64,000 bases of DNA, taken from assembly GCA_024449915.1 (NCBI GenBank), contig JAMZAV010002000.1, positions 1 through 64,000 of the forward strand, written 5' to 3'. The notes under the pieces were generated by a model, which was not told the origin of the DNA, did not search any database, and worked only from the letters and a program-made list of their open reading frames with translations. This DNA is from Sweltsa coloradensis (Eukaryota > Arthropoda > Insecta > Plecoptera > Chloroperlidae). Of this stretch, positions 58,454 through 64,000 are shown one piece after another. A program made the position numbers and the translations under genes. Each line of letters starts with the position of its first letter. The first letter of the stretch is position 1.

Positions 58454-58660
58454 TATAATGCAACTACAATTCAGAGCTTAAAATGTACCCGTCCCGATGG
58501 TCTAGTTGCCGACCCCTGGTCTAGTGGTTAAGACGCCTGTCTGGAATGCGGGAGATCCGTGGTTCGATTCCCGGTTGGAGCGGACTTTGTTAATTTCTGA
58601 ATTGTAGTAAATAATATCAATTACACCTACGGGAGTGTTTCCCGACTAAACAAATCGAGA
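58454..58660 (+). mobile_element. tRNA-like element (family S2), copy 2
   Basis: 'actacaattcaga' precedes and 'tctgaattgtagt' follows a tRNA-like block (A box TGGTCTAGTGGTTAAGACGC near 58520, B box GGTTCGATTCCC near 58560). Its 5' part carries a duplicated 'gatggtctag.tg' piece. The body 'ttacacctacgggagtgtttcccgac' matches 26091-26116. Confidence 0.7.
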
Positions 58661-58769
58661 AATAAACCCTCGCTCATACCTGCGTAAAGGTAATGACATT
58701 ATAATTAATGTTTGGTGGTCAGTTCAGAGGCAGCAGATATTCGTTGCAGTACCGTTCCATCCATTCAGA

Positions 58770-58920
58770 TGTATAATGCAACTACAATTCAGAGCTTAAA
58801 ATGTACCCGTCCTGATGGTCTAGTGGTTAAGACGCCTGTCTGGAATGCGGGAGATCCGTGGTTCGATTCCCGGTTGGGGCGGACTTTTTTAATTTCTGAA
58901 TTGTAGTAAATAAATAACAC
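58770..58920 (+). mobile_element. tRNA-like element (family S2), copy 3
   Basis: A near-repeat of copy 2, including the shared upstream 'ataatgcaactacaattcag' word, so the two are a tandem duplication about 315 bp apart. It lacks the 'ttacacctacggg' body. Confidence 0.7.
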
Positions 58921-58924
58921 CCCA

Positions 58925-59450
58925 AAGGATTCATATAGGCGCACCGCACCAGCCAGAAACGGTAGTCGTCCTGAAGGTGAATGGTAATGTATAAAGCTAT
59001 ACTACACATCTGTTGCCAGAAAGTGTTAAAATACTCAAGGTTAAAACACAGTAATCACTCACCCATATAGCAGAAGATGGATTCATATAGGCAAAGTCAG
59101 GAGCAGAAGTCGAACTGAAGGTAATGTTTAACCACTCAGCCCTTGCCAGAAGGATCGTGACTTCATACTTATGGTAATACATGCAGTACGCACGCACCGT
59201 TCTAGTAAGAGGATGATTCATATAGGCACACCGCGCAAAGCCAGTAGCTGAAGTCGTACCGAAGGACTAATGCAGCCCTTGCCAGAAAGAACGTGTGTTC
59301 ATATTAATAGTAGTGCATGCAGAACGCACCACTTAGCCCTTGCCAGAAAATTGGGTCTACATACTAATGGTAACACATGCAGTACGTACGCACCCCTAGC
59401 AATAAGGTGGATTCATATCGGCGCATGGTGCCAGAAAGTCTCCATGTTTC
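58925..59450. repeat. ~130-150-bp degenerate tandem repeat
   Basis: 'ggattcatataggc', 'cagcccttgccagaa' and 'atgcagtacgcacgcacc' recur three or more times in order. Confidence 0.7.
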
Positions 59451-59996
59451 ATGTAAGTATACACTCGCTCACATCCATCGCAAGAAAACACAAAATATGA
59501 AATATATCATTGACAGTTATATATGAAATTGTGAATAAATATGTATGCGTATCATTATTTACCCCATGATGAGTCCTAAACATCCTGTCTGGCCCACATA
59601 TGGCAACATGGCTACCTGGACTTGTGGCAAACTCATGGCTAGCCGTATCGGGGCTATGTGCAACAACATTGCATGGGCCACACACGGTTCCACTTCCAAA
59701 ATCTAATACCAGCCACACATGGCTAGCCAGACGAGAAACCGACGCTTTCATCTGGCAGGCCATGTGTCTGCCTTACAAGGCCCAGATGCTAGGGCAATAC
59801 GTGGGGTGACTGCCAAAAACTAGTCATTGCCCATTTGGCTGCCCAAAAGTAATACTAACGTTTTTATCCGGCTGGCCATGTGTCTGCCTTACAAGGCCCA
59901 GACGCACGGACCATACGTGGGGTCACTGCCAAAAACAAGTCGCCTGGCTGGCCATACGTGGGCCTAGTAATGCCCAAACGTAAGTGTTCTCTGGGA

Positions 59997-60150
59997 CATG
60001 ATATACTTATAACCAACAGAATATACTTATGAACACCAGAGATGTATGATATATTTATTACCACCAGAATATACTTGTAAACACCAGAAAGGTATGATAT
60101 ACTTATAACCAACAGAATATACTTACGAACACCAGAGGTACGATATACTA
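59997..60150. repeat. ~48-bp minisatellite, segment 2
   Basis: Same units as 57420-57840, lying between the 2.15-kb element and the minus-strand LINE. A short (TA)n follows at 60148-60175. Confidence 0.88.
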
Positions 60151-60179
60151 ATATATATATAATATATATATATATACAT

Positions 60180-61499
60180 AATGTAGAAGACTTAACAGCT
60201 CTCTTGAAAGCAGACATGGCAAGACCTTGTGTTTCTTCGGACAGGGAGTAGTTCCAAATTTTGGCAGTTCGGCAGTAGAACCCACTTATGTACGCGCTGG
60301 TTCGGGCAAATGGTGGCGTGATGGACTGGGCCTGGTGACGTCTTGAATCGGGAAGATTCCAAGACACCCGATGGAATGGGTCAAGGTCTACACAGCCAGT
60401 CAACATCTTTTTGAAGAACATAACTTCCACTTGCTTCATGAGTTGTTCAATGGTGGAAAGGCGACATTGACCACGACGTGTAGAGGCACTTGGTTCTTTG
60501 TAACCCATACTATGTCTGGTGGCACCATTTTGAATTCTTTCCAACTTGCTCATGTTGTCCTTTGTTGTTGGATGCCACGCTGGTAGGCCATGAGTGATAA
60601 TTGGCCTAACCAGCGCTAAGTATGCGGTGCGAAGGGTTCTTGGCTTGCCACCCTTTAGAGAGCGCGATACAAATCCTAAAGTTGTAGACGCTCTGTTACG
60701 CACATACTCACAATGTAGATTCCACCGCAGATCACAAGTAACAATTATTCCAAGTAGTTTGACTTTTTGGCAACACGGTATTATATCTCCATTTATACTA
60801 TACACAATGTTTATGTGTCCGGTTCTTCATCGCGTGATTCGAAGTAACTGTGACTTGCTAACATTAAGTGACATTTGGTTGTTTTGACATCAAACTTGGA
60901 TATTGTTTAGGTCATTTTGTAGAGCCTTTGCATCTTCTGAAGTAGATATGTTTCTGTACAGAGTTGTATCGTCAGCATATTGGAGAATACTTGACGTTAC
61001 AACATCAGGTAAGTCTATGATAAAGATTGTAAAAAACAAAGGACCAAGTACCGATCCCTGCGGAATTCCAGAAGTAACGTCAATTAATGATGATGAGGCT
61101 CCATCATGCACTACACGCTGAGATCTGCCCTTAAAAAAACGATTTAATCCAATTAAGAAGCTCACTTTGAATTCCATAATTATGTAGCTTATGTAGAAGT
61201 CTCTCGTGTGGCACACTATCAAACGCCTTACTCCAGTCCAACGCTATGCAGTCAATTTGCCTTGTTTTTCCTTGGTCAAGCATATTCTGCCAGTCATCAA
61301 TAGCCTTTGTCAGCATAGTTGTGCATGATCGACGAGGTAAAAATCCATGCTGGTTAGGCGGTATCAGACTGTTCACTTGTATGTGCGTATAAATGACTGA
61401 AGTAATTAGACGCTCCGTTACCTTGCAAACCGTACTGGTAAGTGATATTGGCCTGTAGTTAGATACATCTGATCTATTCTTTGATTTGTAGACAGGCAC
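60180..61499 (-). pseudogene. 2A-LINE: reverse transcriptase and post-RT domain
   Basis: Motifs in order on the minus strand: N-Y-R-P-I (near 61455), N-Q-H-G-F-L (near 61345), L-D-W-S-K-A-F-D-S-V (near 61225), I-P-Q-G-S-V-L-G-P (near 61065), Q-Y-A-D-D (near 60975), then the post-RT region with 'LGIIVTCDLRW' and 'PIITHGLPAWHP'. A frameshift lies at about 61140 and in-frame TGA codons at about 60890 and 60832. Residues beyond 60180 in the open frame are translated (TA)n and minisatellite. RT catalytic residues remain visible. Confidence 0.9.
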
Positions 61500-61544
61500 A
61501 ACGTTAGCTACTTTCCAATCGTTAGGAACAACTCCGGACTCGTT

Positions 61545-62990
61545 TCACAAGTTAAACAGTGCAGTGAGGGATGGAGCAAGCAAAGAAGCACACTGGTGAA
61601 GAATTGTAGTAGGGATTCCATCAGGACCACTAGCCGCACCAGGACGAGTGTTGAGAAGTACTTGCCTCACCTCGTTGACTGAGAAAGAAAGTTTTGTAAG
61701 AGGCTTTTGAACTGATGGATTTCCTAGAAATAATTTCGTACAGTTTGTCGCTAATGGAGTAAAGTTTTCTTGGAACTTTGAATTAAATGCATTGGCAATT
61801 TCTTTTGCATCAGTTAAAACCTTACCATTTGCTGAGAAGTGAGAAGGAGCTGCACTGCCACTCTTAGAACGGATAAATTTCCAGAGTCCTTTAGAATTGC
61901 TCCCTAAGTTCCAAACATGTTGTTGCTGAGCATTTTGTATTGTTGTTTTCACTTGATTAAGAAACTTTCTGTAAGAGTTCCATAAATCATCAGACTGGAT
62001 CCTCTTACATTTGATGAAGAGTTTGTCAAGCTTTTTAATCAATTTCAGAAGATCCGAAGTAATCCATGGTGCCCGGCATTGACTCTTCATTATTACTTTT
62101 GGAATTGCAACTTCAACACAATTCCTAAACACCGAACACCAATCTTTCCACATCAGATTAACGTCATGCTGTTGATTTAATATTGTAAGGCGCTCTACGA
62201 AAAGAGTACTAAGTAGCAGCCAGCCAGCCCTTTTACAGTTCCATACAGATTTGTTAATGTATTTGGTTCTAGGAACAGTGAATTTTATATTAGCCCATAC
62301 TGCCAAATGGTCACTCACACCTGGAATAACAATCGTGTCTTCAATAATATTTGGGTTGTTGCACAGCAATAGGTCAATGATAGATCGCGAAGTATCCGTT
62401 ACTCGAGTAGCTTCGGTGACTGATTGCGTGAAAGATAGCTCGTGGAACGCAGATAAATAAAGATTGGCAGTAGCATCGTTGGGAATAGGAGCTACAGAAT
62501 CCCAAGTTATATTCAAATTAAAATCTCCACACAAAACTATTGCGGTATACTTGGTTACTAACTTGTCAACACGGCATAAAGATTCGATTAGTTCCTTGTC
62601 TAAATCTGCGGTCGAATTAGGCGGCCTGTAAGCAGACCCAAGTAACAGTTTTTTATTTCCGCATGTTACCTCCACCCATATGATCTCTGCATTAAGTTAG
62701 ATAGTTCAGGTACATGCACCGGCTTAAGCTCAGATTTTGCTGCTATGAGAACTCCATCTCCTGGTCGGGCATCTCGGTCCTTCCGAAATAACATGTAGGA
62801 TGTGGCTAATATTTCCGAATCTCGTACACTTGCATCGAGCCACGTTTCACAGACGACAATAACTGATGGGGTGAGCGCTTCAATCCAGGTATGAATTATG
62901 GGATAGCGTTTCGAATGTTTAAGACTACGAGCGTTAAAACATAGTAATTGTATACCAGAATTATTGGAGCCAGAATCGCTATTGGTGCTT
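61545..62990 (-). pseudogene. 2A-LINE: APE-type endonuclease and linker to RT
   Basis: The N-terminal half (about 62990-62695) reads L-L-C-F-N-A-R-S-L, C-E-T-W-L-D and R-P-G-D-G-V. After a one-base frameshift near 62690, the frame from 62675 gives Y-R-P-P, L-C-G-D-F-N and V-S-D-H, i.e. all main endonuclease motifs. The linker follows, with 'PWITSDL' and the pre-RT 'PDGIPTTIL'. The frame is stopped by TGA at 61545-61547 just before the RT block. Confidence 0.9.
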
Positions 62991-62994
62991 TGGT

Positions 62995-63222
62995 TAAGTT
63001 GAAGCGCATCTCCAGCAATGAAAAATTAATCATTAAACTGTGGCACTGTGCACTCCCAGCACGTCCAAGTCTGTGCAACATAAACTACGCGCCTGTGCAA
63101 GGATGGCAGTATTTTGACGCATGTATTGTGGAACGGTCTCGTACATTCAGATCACATTGTAAAAAGTTGGTTTTTACGCCCCTCAGTTTTACAATTATGG
63201 CAACGCTTGTTCTGCCCGTTGA
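62995..63222 (-). pseudogene. 2A-LINE: PHD-like zinc finger region
   Basis: Immediately after the second 2A motif the same frame has C-x2-C, then a TGA where a cysteine codon (TGC/TGT) would complete the next C-x2-C (followed by S-E-C), then H-x3-C and later W-T-C-W-E-C, a PHD-type last pair. A TAA follows, and the frame runs on toward the endonuclease. It is a PHD finger broken by nonsense changes. Confidence 0.65.
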
Positions 63223-63223
63223 T

Positions 63224-63283
63224 TGGACCGGGATTTACTTCTACATCTCCAAACAAAGTAAGAAGGAGGCAAATTATATCCAT
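63224..63283 (-). CDS. N-terminal segment with 2A motif no. 2
   Basis: In the frame continuous with the zinc finger, ATG (63283) starts M-D-I-I-C-L-L-L-T-L-F, then G-D-V-E-V-N-P-G-P (63224-63250). The consensus is complete again. It repeats the hydrophobic-leader + 2A arrangement of motif 1, 87 bases downstream of it. Confidence 0.85.
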
Positions 63284-63336
63284 GTGCGACACAGGTGGTC
63301 TGCATGAGTCACTAGCAAGCGAATAACACACTGCGA

Positions 63337-63426
63337 AGGACCAGGGTTTAGCTCCACATCCCCAGAAAGAGCAATAAGCAACAGGAAAATGCTGCTGAAT
63401 GTTAAAGTCAAAATACTCTTGGCCAT
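63337..63426 (-). CDS. N-terminal segment with 2A motif no. 1
   Basis: From ATG (63426) a short hydrophobic, signal-like stretch (M-A-K-S then 'ILTLTFSSIFLLLIALS') leads to G-D-V-E-L-N-P-G-P (63337-63363). This fits the 2A consensus D-(V/I)-E-x-N-P-G-P, at which ribosomes skip the Gly-Pro bond and release the upstream peptide. In 2A-bearing LINEs the motif separates an N-terminal leader from the endonuclease/RT polyprotein. The hydrophobic leader suggests a 'signal 2A' that could also direct targeting. A frameshift follows just after NPGP. Confidence 0.85.
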
Positions 63427-63867
63427 TATGCAGGTTCGTCGCCTTCTTGTCCGTTGTTTACGTTGTCCCAAACATCTAGTCGATGCAACCGGTCTTATTT
63501 TTCCTAGAAAAATATTTCCACACAGACTTCCGGAGGAAACACAGCATCTTATTGAAACCAACTCACTTTCCAAAGGGATACCATAGACCTGTCTACATTT
63601 AGTTGGAATAAGTCGTGTTACCAGTTGCAATTTGCATCCATAATTGATCATTCTAAAAGTCAGAAAAGAAACAATATAAACAAGCCACCAAAAGTACGAA
63701 ACCTTTCTTGCCCATTTCTGTCTTCTTCAGCTAGGCCTCGCCCTAGAAATTTGGCATCTGCGATAACTAACAGCCATAGTAAATGTTCTGATTATTGCCA
63801 ATCTTACCTCTTGCCGAATTAGGATCTTCCAATAGGTACTCAAAATGATAGGAATGTCAACATATCA

Positions 63868-64000
63868 CACATAACTTATAAACACCAGAGAGGTACGATA
63901 TACTTAAAACCACCAGAATATACTTATGAACACCAGAGAGGTATAAACTTATATCCACCAGAATATAGTTATGAACACCAGAAAGGTATGATATACTTAA
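63868..64000. repeat. ~48-bp minisatellite, segment 3
   Basis: Same units as segments 1 and 2, continuing past the right edge of the window. Confidence 0.88.

Larger units (their letters stand above)
57841..59994. mobile_element. DNA-transposon-like element, 2.15 kb, with subterminal GGCC-rich repeats
   Basis: It interrupts the minisatellite. Left end CCCTAGTAGCACAC; right end, in reverse complement, CCCAGAGAACAC (weak TIR). Both flanks (57868-58140 and 59585-59985) are dense in short inverted words ('ggccatgtg', 'cacatggcc', 'gctagccatg', 'tggcccag'). The left terminus resembles that of the 38329-40713 element (CCC-A/T-AGTAGCA). No transposase; the interior holds SINE-like repeats, (AT)n and a minisatellite. 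Confidence 0.6.
60180..63865 (-). mobile_element. LINE with tandem 2A motifs (minus strand, ~3.7 kb, decayed)
   Basis: Order on the minus strand: 5' region; N-terminal hydrophobic/2A segments; PHD-like finger; APE endonuclease; RT; post-RT domain ending at (TA)n with almost no 3' UTR. It looks like a single-ORF element of the CR1/L2/Rex1 group, in which 2A peptides have been described from sea urchin, molluscs and others. It splits the ~48-bp minisatellite. Confidence 0.88.

Noticed and set aside
59864..60180. C-terminal extension of the minus-strand LINE ORF (I-Y-I-Y... to 59864)
   Set aside because: The frame reads through (TA)n and the ~48-bp minisatellite. The genuine LINE sequence ends near 60180.

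Overview
This is AT-rich, repeat-dense, non-coding-looking DNA from an animal genome. The evidence is APE-type and RLE-type LINEs, hAT-like and TTAA-flanked MITEs, tRNA-derived SINEs, long ATT, AT and GACA microsatellites, and one likely spliced exon; there are no bacterial operons. The mix (2A-bearing LINEs, Dong/R4-like LINEs, frequent 'taggcctac'-type words) suggests a marine invertebrate, perhaps an echinoderm, hemichordate or mollusc. That assignment is inference. I found no complete host gene; almost every supported coding region is a retrotransposon.

Layout. 0-1.2 kb: two chained copies of LINE family A on (ATT)n tracts. 1.2-15.6 kb: old MITEs, foldbacks (including a 154-bp-arm hairpin at 7.9-8.3 kb), minisatellites, a poly-C tandem duplication and a hAT-like MITE with an 8-bp TSD. 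15.7-23.3 kb: a tandem array of ten 0.6-0.85 kb units, one carrying a 643-bp TTAA-flanked MITE. 23.8-27.1 kb: a possible host gene fragment (TATA-like promoter region, then a cysteine-rich exon) with a 1.39-kb hAT-like element and SINEs between. 28.3-32.7 kb: a second copy of the TTAA MITE, a third hAT-like MITE, foldbacks and SINEs. 33.1-37.9 kb and 46.7-56.7 kb: clusters of LINEs in which every junction lies in (ATT)n. 38.3-40.7 kb: a 2.4-kb DNA-transposon-like element. 41.9-46.6 kb: a nearly complete but broken minus-strand LINE. 57.3-64.0 kb: a ~48-bp minisatellite split by a DNA-transposon-like element and by a minus-strand LINE with two tandem 2A ('NPGP') motifs.

How the parts fit together. 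Three plus-strand LINE families (A, B, C) and a 3' remnant of a fourth (D) end in A-rich + (ATT)n tails and share a two-part 3' UTR stem-loop whose stems covary between families. Their 5' ends also abut (ATT)n. Minus-strand Dong/R4-like fragments and at least two other minus-strand retroposons end in (AAT)n on the same microsatellites. The ATT microsatellites therefore act as shared landing pads, with orientation fixed by the repeat strand, producing head-to-tail and tail-to-tail chains.
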